A stretch of 33,390 bases of DNA from Flavobacteriales bacterium (GTDB taxonomy: Bacteria; Bacteroidota; Bacteroidia; Flavobacteriales_D; JAHECK01). The position numbers and the translations under genes are program-made. The notes below the pieces were generated by a model that had not been told where the DNA came from, made no database searches, and saw only the letters and a list, made by a program, of their open reading frames with translations. The stretch spans positions 1-33,390 of the forward strand of contig JAHECK010000025.1 in the NCBI GenBank assembly GCA_024641785.1, given 5' to 3'. Each line of letters opens with the position of its first letter. Position 1 is the stretch's first letter. Below are positions 8,751-17,477 of the stretch, piece by piece.

Positions 8751-10346
8751 TTATTTCTTAATTATAAGTTGAGTATATCTATTTCCATCACTATCAGTAA
8801 GTTGAAGCATATAACTTCCTTTCGATAAATTAGATGGTATGCGAATGTTTGCTAAATCATCATTTTCAATTCGTTTTGACCAAAGCATCTTACCTGATAA
8901 TGAGTAAAATTTAAGTTCACTAACCTTTTGTTTAAACCCACTAATACTAAATTCATCAATAAATGGGTTAGGGGAGATCAAAAATTTCGAATCCTGTTTT
9001 TCTTCAATTTCCAGGTAAGTCAAGTCGACCTCATTACTTTGTATAAAACAATCATATTCATTTTCTACGATACAATAATAGCTGCCAAATTCAACAGGAA
9101 TATAGAAATCTTCATTTGAATTCTCAATAGCTTCCCCGTTTAAAAACCAATGATAATTCACTCCATTACTAACGATTAAGCTATCATTACTATAATATAG
9201 ATTTGGTATTTGACTGTGACAGGGATCTTCAATTTTATAAATGATCCCATTGGATTTAGCGAGATACATTTCGCCATTGTCATCTTGTCCAAAGGCGGTA
9301 AAACCAAATCCATTTGTTCCGAAATCATAGCTTTCAATATCGCCGTTTTCCATTCTTCGAATACCAAATAAATAGCCACTGCAATAATCGATTCCTAGAT
9401 AAACACCATTTAACAATTCAGAATCATACCCCCTATAAACAAATCCACCTGTAATAGAGCAATTATTGCCGCTATGATCATACTCAAAGATGGGGAAATC
9501 ATAATTAGAAGCAGCATCACAGCCATTGGTATTAAAAGGATGTAAGCCTTCATAACAGCGCCATCCCCAATTTTGACCCCCGGTAGAAGATGCTTCTTGA
9601 AAATCGACTTCTTCATAATCGTATTGTCCAACATCTCCGATCCAAAGATCGCCTGTTTCCATATCAAAACTAAAACGCCATGGATTTCTCATTCCTAAGG
9701 CCCAGATCTCGTCTAAAGTATCGCTTTCATTAACAAAGGGATTATCAGATGGGATAGAAAAAGAATCGGCTGTGACATCAATGCGGAGTAACTTACCTAG
9801 TAATTCCAATGGATCTTGTGAACGATCGCCCGGATCACCGGCAGAACCTCCATCCCCCATGCCAATATATAAGTAACCGTCAGGTCCAAATTTTATTTGT
9901 CCCCCGTTATGATTACTAAAAGGTTGATTAATTGTCAGCAAAACATTTCCTGTGCTAGGATCACCCATAAGACTATCATCGTATGTTTGGTACGAAGCGA
10001 TAATAGTATTTCCGGAATTATTAATGTAATTGACATAAAAAGTTCTATTCATTTCAAAGCCCGGGTCGAATGCTAAACCAAGCAAGCCTTTTTCATTTGA
10101 GAACTGAACTATACTCGTGATATTTAGAAAAGGATCAGAAAGTTCTGTTCCTTCAACGGCCATGTTTATTATCCCATCCTGATCCACTATGAACATGGTA
10201 TCATTGTAAAAAACAATATCTACCGGATTAGAAAGACCTGTCATATAGCTTTCAATATTTACATCTAGGGGAGTAGGTTCAACTTGTGCAAAGGATGATT
10301 CTGAAATAAATATTAAAAGATAAAGTAGAAACAGTTTTTTAATCAT
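8751..10346 (-). CDS. Secreted PQQ-dependent sugar dehydrogenase-like (GSDH) protein with T9SS sorting domain
   Basis: 531 residues from the ATG at 10346. This start gives a clean signal peptide (MIKKLFLLYLLIFISESSFAQ). An upstream in-frame ATG at 10394 lies inside a terminator hairpin and is rejected. The central region is a glucose/sorbosone dehydrogenase beta-propeller: NHNGGQ (145-150, the catalytic-His segment), GMGDGG and GDPGDRSQDPLELLGKLLRID, then LGMRNPWRFSF and LWIGDVGQ. A Cys-containing insert (WGWRCYEG ... NGCDAAS ... NNCSITGG) follows. The C-terminal portion resembles an Ig-like segment and ends in a T9SS type A sorting domain (ISPNPFIDEFSISG ... SKGSYMLQL). The protein is likely surface-attached or released and would oxidise aldoses or related substrates if PQQ-loaded. 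No PQQ synthesis genes are visible here. Confidence 0.83.
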   Translation of the reverse strand: MIKKLFLLYLLIFISESSFAQVEPTPLDVNIESYMTGLSNPVDIVFYNDTMFIVDQDGIINMAVEGTELSDPFLNITSIVQFSNEKGLLGLAFDPGFEMNRTFYVNYINNSGNTIIASYQTYDDSLMGDPSTGNVLLTINQPFSNHNGGQIKFGPDGYLYIGMGDGGSAGDPGDRSQDPLELLGKLLRIDVTADSFSIPSDNPFVNESDTLDEIWALGMRNPWRFSFDMETGDLWIGDVGQYDYEEVDFQEASSTGGQNWGWRCYEGLHPFNTNGCDAASNYDFPIFEYDHSGNNCSITGGFVYRGYDSELLNGVYLGIDYCSGYLFGIRRMENGDIESYDFGTNGFGFTAFGQDDNGEMYLAKSNGIIYKIEDPCHSQIPNLYYSNDSLIVSNGVNYHWFLNGEAIENSNEDFYIPVEFGSYYCIVENEYDCFIQSNEVDLTYLEIEEKQDSKFLISPNPFIDEFSISGFKQKVSELKFYSLSGKMLWSKRIENDDLANIRIPSNLSKGSYMLQLTDSDGNRYTQLIIKK

Positions 10347-10381
10347 TTTATAATTTTTTAGATAGAAAACTAAATTAAATA

Positions 10382-10407
10382 AAAAGGCCAGCAATTGCCG
10401 GCCTTTT
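10382..10407 (-). terminator. Intrinsic terminator of the serine palmitoyltransferase-like gene
   Basis: AAAAGGCC and GGCCTTTT pair, and the stem continues past one A/C mismatch into GCAA/TTGC. On the minus strand the hairpin ends in CCTTTTT then ATTT. It lies 21 bases after the stop at 10429 and separates that gene from the downstream dehydrogenase-like gene. Confidence 0.75.
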
Positions 10408-10428
10408 CTATATTAAAATAGTATTTGA

Positions 10429-11673
10429 CTATTGCCATTTAGTTATTCCTTCGCCTTCATACTCACCACGAGAAAGTTTTTCCTGGATAGTTTTAAAGGT
10501 TTTTATTGTATACTCAACATCTTCCATTGTATGGATAGCAGTCGGAATTAATCGAAGCATAATCACATCTTTTGGAACAACTGGATACACAACGATTGAA
10601 CAGAAAATATTATATTTTTCTCTTAGTTCCAAGGTGATGTTTGTAGCTTCACCAAGACTTCCTTTTAAGATAACCGGGGTAACCTGAGTGTTTGTCTCTC
10701 CAAGGTTAAAACCTGCATCTCTCAATCCTTTTTGAAGCGCATTGGCGATTTTCCATAAGTTTTCTCTTAGTTCGGGTTTCGTTCTAAGCAACTCTAGTCT
10801 TTTTAAAGCACCAATTACCAAAGGCATTGGTAGTGATTTTGCAAATGTTTGTGATCTTAAATTGTATCTTAAATAATCGATCACATTTTCATCTCCCGAA
10901 AGAAAAGCACCTATAGAAGCCATTGATTTAGCAAATGTTCCGAAATAGATATCGATTTGATCATGCACTCCTTGTTCTTCTCCGGTACCCATACCGGTAG
11001 CCCCGATGGTTCCAAAACCATGAGCATCATCAACAAAAAGTCTGAACTCAAATTTATCTTTTAGCTTAAGGATCCCTTTTAGATCTCCCTGATCACCTGC
11101 CATTCCAAATACACCTTCTGTGATCACTAAAATACCACCACCAGATTTTTCAGTTAGTCTAGTTGCTCTTTCCAATTGTTTTTCAAGGTTCTCAAGATTA
11201 TTATGAGGAAAAACAAATCGTTTGCCTTGATGAAGTCTAACGCCATCTAAAATACATGCATGAGATTCGCTATCATATACAATTACATCATGTCGATCAA
11301 CAAGAGCGTCAATAGCAGACAGCATTCCCTGATAACCAAAATTTAAAAGATAAGTATCTTCTTTTTGCATGAAACTAGAAAGTTCATTTTCTAATTGTTC
11401 ATGATACTTTGTCTGTCCGGTCATCATTCGCGCACCCATTGGATATGCTAAGCCCCATTCTGCTGCAGCATCTGCATCAGCCTTTCTAACTTCAGGATGA
11501 TTTGCCAATCCTAAGTAATTATTCACACTCCAAACGAGCATTTCTTTTCCACGAAACATCATGTGATTAGAAATTTCACCTTCCAATTTCGGAAATATAA
11601 AATAACCCTGAGCGGCCTTACTGTGCTGACCTAGGGGGCCACGATTTTTTTTAATTTTCTCAAAAATATCCAC
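10429..11673 (-). CDS. spt: Alpha-oxoamine synthase, probable serine palmitoyltransferase
   Basis: 414 residues, PLP-dependent fold type I, alpha-oxoamine synthase family (KBL, BioF, HemA, SPT). Visible sites are SVNNYLGLANHP (49-60), H138 in DSESHACILDG for PLP stacking, FVDDAHGFG (about 213-221) and the PLP lysine K249 in GTFAKSMASIGAF. The GTF-KS-x(3)-G form of the lysine motif and the MGARMMTGQTKYHEQLE segment resemble the Bacteroidota enzymes annotated as serine palmitoyltransferase, which condense serine with an acyl-CoA to start sphingolipid synthesis. KBL and BioF remain possible, but their lysine motif usually reads GTLGKA or similar. The start is GTG at 11673-11671, with no nearer ATG. 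A TAATTTCG promoter-like element lies 25 bases upstream. Confidence 0.75.
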   Translation of the reverse strand: MDIFEKIKKNRGPLGQHSKAAQGYFIFPKLEGEISNHMMFRGKEMLVWSVNNYLGLANHPEVRKADADAAAEWGLAYPMGARMMTGQTKYHEQLENELSSFMQKEDTYLLNFGYQGMLSAIDALVDRHDVIVYDSESHACILDGVRLHQGKRFVFPHNNLENLEKQLERATRLTEKSGGGILVITEGVFGMAGDQGDLKGILKLKDKFEFRLFVDDAHGFGTIGATGMGTGEEQGVHDQIDIYFGTFAKSMASIGAFLSGDENVIDYLRYNLRSQTFAKSLPMPLVIGALKRLELLRTKPELRENLWKIANALQKGLRDAGFNLGETNTQVTPVILKGSLGEATNITLELREKYNIFCSIVVYPVVPKDVIMLRLIPTAIHTMEDVEYTIKTFKTIQEKLSRGEYEGEGITKWQ

Positions 11674-11698
11674 CTATATTATTTTTAAAATTTGGCTG

Positions 11699-11706
11699 CG
11701 AAATTA
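11699..11706 (-). promoter_or_regulatory. Candidate -7 promoter element of the spt-like gene
   Basis: The minus strand reads TAATTTCG followed by CA, 25 bases before the GTG start. This is a one-mismatch TAnnTTTG element of the TTCG variant. Confidence 0.35.
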
Positions 11707-11808
11707 GAACTAATTAATGAGAGGAAAAAATATTGAATGAAAGCTTTCCACATCTAAGCGTTAATTAGTTATGTGATTTATTATACGATAATTAAGAATT
11801 CGAATCCT

Positions 11809-11816
11809 TATTTTCG
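11809..11816 (+). promoter_or_regulatory. Candidate -7 promoter element of the TlpA-like gene
   Basis: TATTTTCG followed by CT lies 24 bases upstream of the ATG. It is identical over eight bases to the element upstream of the gene at 615. Confidence 0.35.
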
Positions 11817-11840
11817 CTGCTTTAAAATTCAAATTATAAA

Positions 11841-12425
11841 ATGCACAAAATATTATCTCTTTTACTAAGTTCATTTATCGTCCTTTCAGCTAATGCACAA
11901 GTTAAGGATAGCACTAATTATTATATCTATAAAGATGTTCAGGAACAGCTTAAACCTGGAAAAAAAGCTTTAAATTTTAACTATATAAATGATAAGGGTG
12001 AATATGTGACACTTCAGTCATTTAAAGGAAAAGTGGTGTTTATTGATTTTTGGGCATCCTACTGTTCTTATTGTGTTAGTCAAATTCCGGAGATCACAAA
12101 ATTACAGAAGAAGTACCCTCAGATAGCGGTAGTTCGAATTTCAGTCGATGAAAAGGAAGCTGCCTGGAAAGGAGCAAGTAGTCGACATAAGTTAGATGGT
12201 TATAATTTATGGGCAAAAGGAATGAGTTATCCGGCGGATAAGTATACGCTTGATCTTTTTTATTTCGACGCAAATAAAAAAAATAATACCCCGGCAAGTT
12301 TTGAACTTTCTAATCCTATTCCGGGTTATGTTCTTATCGATCAAAAAGGGAATATAGTGGAGAATTTGGCACCTGAACCCGGGACTGAAGATCTGGATAA
12401 ATTGATACTTCAATTACTAGATTAA
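11841..12425 (+). CDS. TlpA/ResA-like thioredoxin-fold protein, exported
   Basis: 194 residues. A signal peptide covers about residues 1-19 (MHKILSLLLSSFIVLSANA, then Q). The thioredoxin/AhpC-like core begins near residue 40. The redox motif is W71-ASY-C75-SY-C78, and a late cis-Pro-type segment is seen at PIPGYVLID. Exported TlpA-family proteins reduce disulfides, for example in apocytochromes c or envelope proteins. This is plausible here because a multiheme cytochrome c occurs in the same window, but no cytochrome maturation genes are adjacent. The protein lacks the DUF4369 N-terminal domain seen on many Bacteroidota TlpA homologues. It sits 74 bases upstream of bamD, which has its own promoter-like element. 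Confidence 0.85.
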   Translation: MHKILSLLLSSFIVLSANAQVKDSTNYYIYKDVQEQLKPGKKALNFNYINDKGEYVTLQSFKGKVVFIDFWASYCSYCVSQIPEITKLQKKYPQIAVVRISVDEKEAAWKGASSRHKLDGYNLWAKGMSYPADKYTLDLFYFDANKKNNTPASFELSNPIPGYVLIDQKGNIVENLAPEPGTEDLDKLILQLLD

Positions 12426-12477
12426 ACAATCTATAATTTCATTTCACGTTATTACCATATTATCTCTCGCTTTATAT

Positions 12478-12485
12478 TATATTTG
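12478..12485 (+). promoter_or_regulatory. Candidate -7 promoter element of the bamD operon
   Basis: TATATTTG followed by CA is an exact TAnnTTTG match ending 14 bases before the bamD ATG, implying a leader of only a few bases. Confidence 0.5.
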
Positions 12486-12499
12486 CACGATTTTTAAGA

Positions 12500-13315
12500 A
12501 TGGACTTTTATCGCAAACTACATATTCAGACTTTTACAGTTCTGTTACTTTTAGCTTTCGTTTCGTGTAAGAACAGTTATAATCGTGTACTAAAAAGTAC
12601 GGATCCTGACATGAAGTATAATAAAGCTATGGAGTATTATGACGCGAAACGTTACAAAATGGCAGCACCTTTATTCGAAGAGCTGATTTCATTATATCGT
12701 GGAACGACAAAAAGCGAAAAGATCTATTTTTATTATGCCTATAGTAATTACTATATGTCAAACTTTATTCTTTCAGGATATTATTTTTCAAATTTCGCCA
12801 AAACTTATCCTAATAGTGAATTTACAGAAGAAGCCCTATTTATGAGTGCCTATTCTGATTATAAGAGTTCTCCGACATATACCTTAGATCAAGAGGATAC
12901 TTACAGAGCATTAACTAATCTTGATCTTTTTCTAGATACTTATCCTCTTTCTCCCTTAAAAGATTCATGCAATACCATTATCTTTAAGCTGAGAGCAAAG
13001 CTTGAAAAGAAAGCATTTGAAAGCGCTTTTCTGTATTTTCAGACTATGGAATACCAGGCAGCACTTATTGCTTTTAAGGAAGTGCTAAAAGATTTTCCTG
13101 AATCGGTTTATAAAGAAGATGTGTTATATTGGATGTTAGTTACTAATTATGAGGTAGCTACTAAAAGTGTAAAAAGTAAAAAGAAGGAGCGCTTCGAAGA
13201 TACTATCAATTCTTATTATAAATTTGTGGATTCATATCCTCAGAGTAGAAAAATTAATCAGGCCGAAAAATACTTTAAGAATACAATTAAACATTTAGAG
13301 AATCTTAATTCATAA
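12500..13315 (+). CDS. bamD: Outer membrane protein assembly lipoprotein BamD
   Basis: 271 residues. The signal ends in the lipobox FVSC with C23 as the lipidated residue. The mature part is a chain of TPR-like helices (for example MKYNKAMEYYDAKRYKMAAPLFEELI, then FAKTYPNSEFTEEALFMSAYS and ALIAFKEVLKDFPESVYKEDVLY), the pattern of BamD/YfiO. BamD is a core lipoprotein of the BAM complex that inserts beta-barrel proteins into the outer membrane. It leads a tight plus-strand cluster; rpoZ starts two bases after its stop. Length and helix pattern match Bacteroidota BamD proteins. Confidence 0.9.
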   Translation: MDFYRKLHIQTFTVLLLLAFVSCKNSYNRVLKSTDPDMKYNKAMEYYDAKRYKMAAPLFEELISLYRGTTKSEKIYFYYAYSNYYMSNFILSGYYFSNFAKTYPNSEFTEEALFMSAYSDYKSSPTYTLDQEDTYRALTNLDLFLDTYPLSPLKDSCNTIIFKLRAKLEKKAFESAFLYFQTMEYQAALIAFKEVLKDFPESVYKEDVLYWMLVTNYEVATKSVKSKKKERFEDTINSYYKFVDSYPQSRKINQAEKYFKNTIKHLENLNS

Positions 13316-13317
13316 AT

Positions 13318-13677
13318 ATGCCAGTAAATTTCAAAACCTCAGACGCTGCAAGAACTACAATCACCAGAGACACGGTGGAATTAGAACAAGTAACAAGCAA
13401 CATTTACGAAAGTGTTGTTGTTATAAGCAAAAGATCTGAACAGATTAATGCAGAATTAGTAGAAGAACTAACTAGGAAATTAGAGGAGTTTTCTTCAACT
13501 ACTGATAATTTAGAAGAGATTTTCGAAAACAGAGAACAGATTGAAATTTCTCGTTTTTACGAAAAACTTCCAAAACCAAATGCAATTGCGATCAAAGAAT
13601 TGTTAGATGATAAAATCTATATCCGTAGAATGGATGAAGAAAATGAACTAGGTAGTAAATCTGGTAAGAAAGCATAA
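13318..13677 (+). CDS. rpoZ: DNA-directed RNA polymerase omega subunit, Bacteroidota type
   Basis: 119 residues, longer than and divergent from the proteobacterial omega but matching the Rpb6/omega-family protein found next to bamD and coaBC in Bacteroidota. Conserved segments are TRDTVELEQVTSNIYESVVVISKRSEQIN (the omega core that recognises beta-prime) and LPKPNAIAIKEL. The C-terminus is charged (RRMDEENELGSKSGKKA). Omega helps assemble and stabilise RNA polymerase. The gene lies between bamD (2-base gap) and coaBC (13-base gap) in a probable operon. Confidence 0.88.
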   Translation: MPVNFKTSDAARTTITRDTVELEQVTSNIYESVVVISKRSEQINAELVEELTRKLEEFSSTTDNLEEIFENREQIEISRFYEKLPKPNAIAIKELLDDKIYIRRMDEENELGSKSGKKA

Positions 13678-13690
13678 AACATGTTCTATA

Positions 13691-14887
13691 ATGCACTTAA
13701 ATGGTAAAAAGATTCTTCTTGGAGTTACAGGCAGTATAGCTGCTTACAAAAGTGCATTCTTAATACGTTTACTTATTAAAGCGGGAGCCGATGTCAAAGT
13801 AATTATGACAGATGCTGCCGCTTCTTTTATTTCCCCGCTTACACTTTCTGTTTTAAGTAAAAATCCGGTTTACTCCGATTTTAGTAAAAGCGATGGAAGT
13901 GGAGAGTGGAATAATCATGTAGAATTTGGTATATGGGCGGATATTATGATCATTGCGCCTGCAACTGCGAATACCTTAGCAAAAATGGCTAATGGAATTT
14001 GTGATAATTTATTGTTAGCCACATACTTATCTGCTCGATGTCCGGTTTATTTTGCACCCGCAATGGACCTGGATATGTATATTCATCCATCTACTACTCG
14101 AAATATTCAACGATTAATTGAATACGGGAATCATATTATTCATCCGGAAGATGGCGAATTAGCAAGTGGATTGGTTGGTGAAGGCAGAATGGCAGAGCCT
14201 GAGCATATTGTTCAGGAAATATATCGATCTCTCAATGGTTCAAATGATTTTTCAGGTAAATTTTTTCTCGTCACTGCTGGACCCACTTTTGAAGCGATTG
14301 ACCCTGTTCGATATATAGGAAATCGTTCATCAGGTAAAATGGGGTTTGAAATAGCAGAAGCGATTGCAAATAATGGGGGAGAAGTGATTCTTATTAGCGG
14401 ACCAAGCAGGTTAAGAACAAATCATCCCAATATCCGAATGCATTTTGTTGAAAATGCAGCAGAAATGTATCAATTATCTTTAGAACATTTTAGTGATGTT
14501 GATGTTGCGATTCTAAGTGCTGCCGTTGCTGATTATCGTCCTGTAAAATCAAGCGATAGTAAAATAAAGAAAAAGGACCACGATCTAATTTTACACCTGG
14601 AAGCAACACAAGATATATTAGCTAGTTTAGGTAAAATCAAAGAAGACCAGTTATTGATCGGTTTTGCATTAGAAACGGATAATGAGATCCCAAATGCACG
14701 AAAAAAATTGAAGAATAAAAATGCTGATTTGATTATTCTCAATTCGTTAAATGACAAAGGAGCCGGATTTGATCACGATACAAATAAAATCTACTTTGTT
14801 GAAAAAGATTCTGAGACAGAATTTGATTTGATGCAAAAATCTGAAGTAGCAAATATTATAGTAAATAAAATTAAAGAACTTATTTAA
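13691..14887 (+). CDS. coaBC: Bifunctional phosphopantothenoylcysteine decarboxylase / phosphopantothenate--cysteine ligase
   Basis: 398 residues, full length. The CoaC half (1-180) has the flavin-binding LLGVTGSIAAYK, catalytic H76 in NNHVEF, PATANTLAK and PAMDLDMY. The CoaB half begins with FLVTAGPTFEAIDPVRYIGNRSSGKMG and contains AAVADYRP. The enzyme joins 4'-phosphopantothenate to cysteine and decarboxylates the product to 4'-phosphopantetheine for coenzyme A. In the substrate-lid segment GELASGLVGEGRMAEP, the position that is a catalytic Cys in E. coli CoaBC (Cys158) is Ser159. The gene follows rpoZ by 13 bases and is immediately followed by the DUF4835 gene, so it is probably part of the bamD operon. 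Confidence 0.93.
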   Translation: MHLNGKKILLGVTGSIAAYKSAFLIRLLIKAGADVKVIMTDAAASFISPLTLSVLSKNPVYSDFSKSDGSGEWNNHVEFGIWADIMIIAPATANTLAKMANGICDNLLLATYLSARCPVYFAPAMDLDMYIHPSTTRNIQRLIEYGNHIIHPEDGELASGLVGEGRMAEPEHIVQEIYRSLNGSNDFSGKFFLVTAGPTFEAIDPVRYIGNRSSGKMGFEIAEAIANNGGEVILISGPSRLRTNHPNIRMHFVENAAEMYQLSLEHFSDVDVAILSAAVADYRPVKSSDSKIKKKDHDLILHLEATQDILASLGKIKEDQLLIGFALETDNEIPNARKKLKNKNADLIILNSLNDKGAGFDHDTNKIYFVEKDSETEFDLMQKSEVANIIVNKIKELI

Positions 14888-14905
14888 TTGAAGATTAAAT
14901 TTTTT

Positions 14906-15808
14906 ATGAATATTCGAATACTCATTATCTTATTCTTATTTGCTTTTTCTTTAGGAAATAATCTTGCAGCACAGGAACTTAATTGTCAGGTTCAAATTAA
15001 TTCTTCTCAGATCCAGGGAAGTGTGACACGAGTGTTTGAATCTATGCAATCCGATATTAGAGATTTTATTAATAGTAATCAGTGGACTAGCGATGAATTT
15101 AAACCTGAGGAACGGATTCGATGCAATATGCTCATTACTATCAACAGTAAAGAAGGGAGTGATTATTACAAAGCAACAATACAAGTTACATCAAGCAGAC
15201 CAGTCTTCAATAGCGATTATCAAAGCCCAATGCTTAATATCAATGATCAGGATTTTGATTTTAAATATGTTGAAAACACCCCTCTTATATTCTCGCCAGA
15301 CCAATTTAGAAGTAATCTTACTTCTGTACTCGCATTTTATGCTTATCTCATTATTGCTTATGATTATGATTCATTTAGTTTAAAGGGAGGCGATCCATAC
15401 TATGGTATTTGTCAGCAAATTATTAATAGTGCTCAAAATTCAGCTGGATCAGGTTGGAGAGCGAATGATTCGGACCGAAATAGATATTGGATTATTGAAA
15501 ATCTATTGGCAGGTAACTTTATATCCTTAAGAGAAGCGATCTATAACTATCATAGATTAGGTATGGATAAAATGTACGAAAGTGTGATAAATGGGCGAGC
15601 ACAAATATTCTCAAGTCTTGAATTAATTAAAAAAGTTCATCAGTCAAAACCTTTAGCTTATGCTACTCAAATATTTTTTCAGGCAAAAGCAGATGAACTT
15701 GTAAATATCTTTGGAGCAGCATCCCCTCAAGAAAAAAACAGAGCTTATACGCTCTTGCAAACAATGGATCCTGGTAATTTGAATAAGTACAATAAGCTGA
15801 AAAGTTAA
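14906..15808 (+). CDS. DUF4835 family exported protein
   Basis: About 300 residues. I chose the ATG at 14906, which gives a normal signal peptide (MNIRILIILFLFAFSLGNNLAAQ). A TTG at 14888, directly after the coaBC stop, would add six residues. The mature protein begins ELNCQVQINSSQIQGS and contains IRCNMLITIN, LTSVLAFYAYLIIAYDYDSFSLKGGDPYY, and GWRANDSDRNRYWIIENL, the pattern I associate with DUF4835, a family known mainly from Bacteroidota. Its function is unknown. The position between coaBC and recN in a tight cluster led by bamD is common in the phylum. An envelope role is an inference from the signal peptide and bamD linkage only. Confidence 0.8.
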   Translation: MNIRILIILFLFAFSLGNNLAAQELNCQVQINSSQIQGSVTRVFESMQSDIRDFINSNQWTSDEFKPEERIRCNMLITINSKEGSDYYKATIQVTSSRPVFNSDYQSPMLNINDQDFDFKYVENTPLIFSPDQFRSNLTSVLAFYAYLIIAYDYDSFSLKGGDPYYGICQQIINSAQNSAGSGWRANDSDRNRYWIIENLLAGNFISLREAIYNYHRLGMDKMYESVINGRAQIFSSLELIKKVHQSKPLAYATQIFFQAKADELVNIFGAASPQEKNRAYTLLQTMDPGNLNKYNKLKS

Positions 15809-15809
15809 T

Positions 15810-17459
15810 ATGCTTAGCCGACTATTCATAAGTAACTATGAATTAATAGATCTGATCGATCAAAAATTCTACCCGGGGCTGAATGTAATTACTGGTGAAA
15901 CGGGAACAGGTAAATCCATGATCTTATCAGCGCTCAATTTACTTATTGGCAGCAGAGGAAGTGATAAAATTGTAAAAGACGCTTCAAAAAAGTGCATTCT
16001 TGAAGCCACTTTTAAAGCGAATCCATCATTGAAAATCACATTTGAGGAACTCTTATTAGATTGGGATGAACAAATCATTTTGCGAAGAGAGTATAACGCA
16101 CAGGGACGATCCAGAGCATTTATTAATGATACACCGGTAAATGTTGATCTCCTTAAAATGATCTCCTCTCAAATCATTGACATCCATTCTCAAAATCAAA
16201 CTAATAATATAAATCAGAAAGAATATCAATTAGAGCTTTTAGATATATATTGTTATTCAGCGCCTATCCTATTGGATTATCAAGAAAGCTTTAAACGCTA
16301 TGAATCCCTTTCTGGTGAATTGAAAACGCGGAAAGACCAAGCTAAAAAAGATAAAGAAGAGCAAGATTTTATTCAATTCCAATTTGATGAATTGGATAAA
16401 ATGAAAATGTTTGAGGGTGAAATGGATGATTTGGAGAGTGAAAAAGAGCTATTAAGTAAGCAAGAGGAGATAGTAAATGCTTTGTCAATAGGGAGTTTAG
16501 TTATCAGTGAAGAAGAACAAAGTATTTTGGATCAGCTATATAGTCTTAAACAAAAATATTTGCCTCTAGAAAATGTAACTCCATGGCTTTCAGAAATCAG
16601 CAGACGATTAAATGAGAATTATAACGAACTTAAAGATTTAGGTTCTGAGATGAGTTCCAGAAAAGATAATTTAGAAGCGAGTCCTAAACGATTATTAGAA
16701 ATAGAAGAACGTCTGCACCACTATTACAGCCTCGAAAATAAATTTAAAGTACATGGAGTAAACGAACTGATTGCTTTAATGAATTCATATAGCAACCGTC
16801 TTGTATCAATTCAGAATATCGATACTGAAATTGAAGATATGGAGAATGAGTTGAAAACGATATACAATGAATTATTATCTAAGGGGAAAAAACTCAGTGA
16901 AATGAGATCTGCAAAGGCAATTACATTTGGAAATGAAATTGAATCGAGACTAAAACAATTAGGCATAAGCCATCCAAAGTCCATTTTCGAATTAAAGCCC
17001 TTGTCTAATCCTTCAATAAATGGTTTAGACCATATTCAGTTCCTCTTTTCTTCAAACAAAGATCAAAAAGCAAGGGCTATTGAAGAAGTAGCTTCTGGTG
17101 GAGAAAAATCAAGGGTAATGCTCGCTATAAAATCAATTATCGGAAGTAAAAGAGAAATTAATTCGATGGTATTTGATGAAATAGATACCGGGATATCAGG
17201 CGAAGTAGCCATTAAGACAGGAGAATTACTTTCTGAAATTGGGAAAAATAATCAAGTGATCAGTATTACGCATCTGCCACAGGTAGCCAGTAAAGGCGGA
17301 TTTCATTTTAAAGTAAGTAAAGAAATAGTGGAGGAAAGAACAGATGTAAGTATGCAGCAACTAAACCAAATGGAACGTGTTGAAGAGCTGGCTGAAATGT
17401 TGGGAGGTAAGAACATTAGCGAATCTGCAAGAAAAATAGCACAGCAATTATTAGATTAA
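15810..17459 (+). CDS. recN: DNA repair protein RecN
   Basis: 549 residues, an SMC-like ATPase of the usual RecN length. The Walker A motif is GETGTGKS (29-36) close to the N-terminus. Two coiled-coil stretches run through about 150-220 and 255-365. The ABC signature is EVASGGEKSRVMLAIK, Walker B is SMVFDEIDTGISG, and the H-loop is ISITHLPQVAS. RecN acts in recombinational repair of double-strand breaks. The start ATG is one base after the DUF4835 stop codon, which indicates co-transcription. The gene converges on the histidine kinase gene with 18 bases between stops and no clear terminator. Confidence 0.95.
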   Translation: MLSRLFISNYELIDLIDQKFYPGLNVITGETGTGKSMILSALNLLIGSRGSDKIVKDASKKCILEATFKANPSLKITFEELLLDWDEQIILRREYNAQGRSRAFINDTPVNVDLLKMISSQIIDIHSQNQTNNINQKEYQLELLDIYCYSAPILLDYQESFKRYESLSGELKTRKDQAKKDKEEQDFIQFQFDELDKMKMFEGEMDDLESEKELLSKQEEIVNALSIGSLVISEEEQSILDQLYSLKQKYLPLENVTPWLSEISRRLNENYNELKDLGSEMSSRKDNLEASPKRLLEIEERLHHYYSLENKFKVHGVNELIALMNSYSNRLVSIQNIDTEIEDMENELKTIYNELLSKGKKLSEMRSAKAITFGNEIESRLKQLGISHPKSIFELKPLSNPSINGLDHIQFLFSSNKDQKARAIEEVASGGEKSRVMLAIKSIIGSKREINSMVFDEIDTGISGEVAIKTGELLSEIGKNNQVISITHLPQVASKGGFHFKVSKEIVEERTDVSMQQLNQMERVEELAEMLGGKNISESARKIAQQLLD

Positions 17460-17477
17460 TAGGTCCTTTGATTATAT

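Noticed and set aside
10347-10394. Upstream ATG extending the dehydrogenase-like protein by 16 residues
   Set aside because: It lies inside the terminator hairpin at 10382-10407 and would bury the signal peptide behind a second hydrophobic stretch; the ATG at 10346 gives a normal signal peptide.
10429-11673. 2-amino-3-ketobutyrate CoA ligase (kbl) or BioF
   Set aside because: The PLP-lysine motif GTFAKSMASIGAF and flanking segments are closer to serine palmitoyltransferase-type enzymes, and no threonine dehydrogenase or biotin genes are adjacent; kept as an alternative, not the call.
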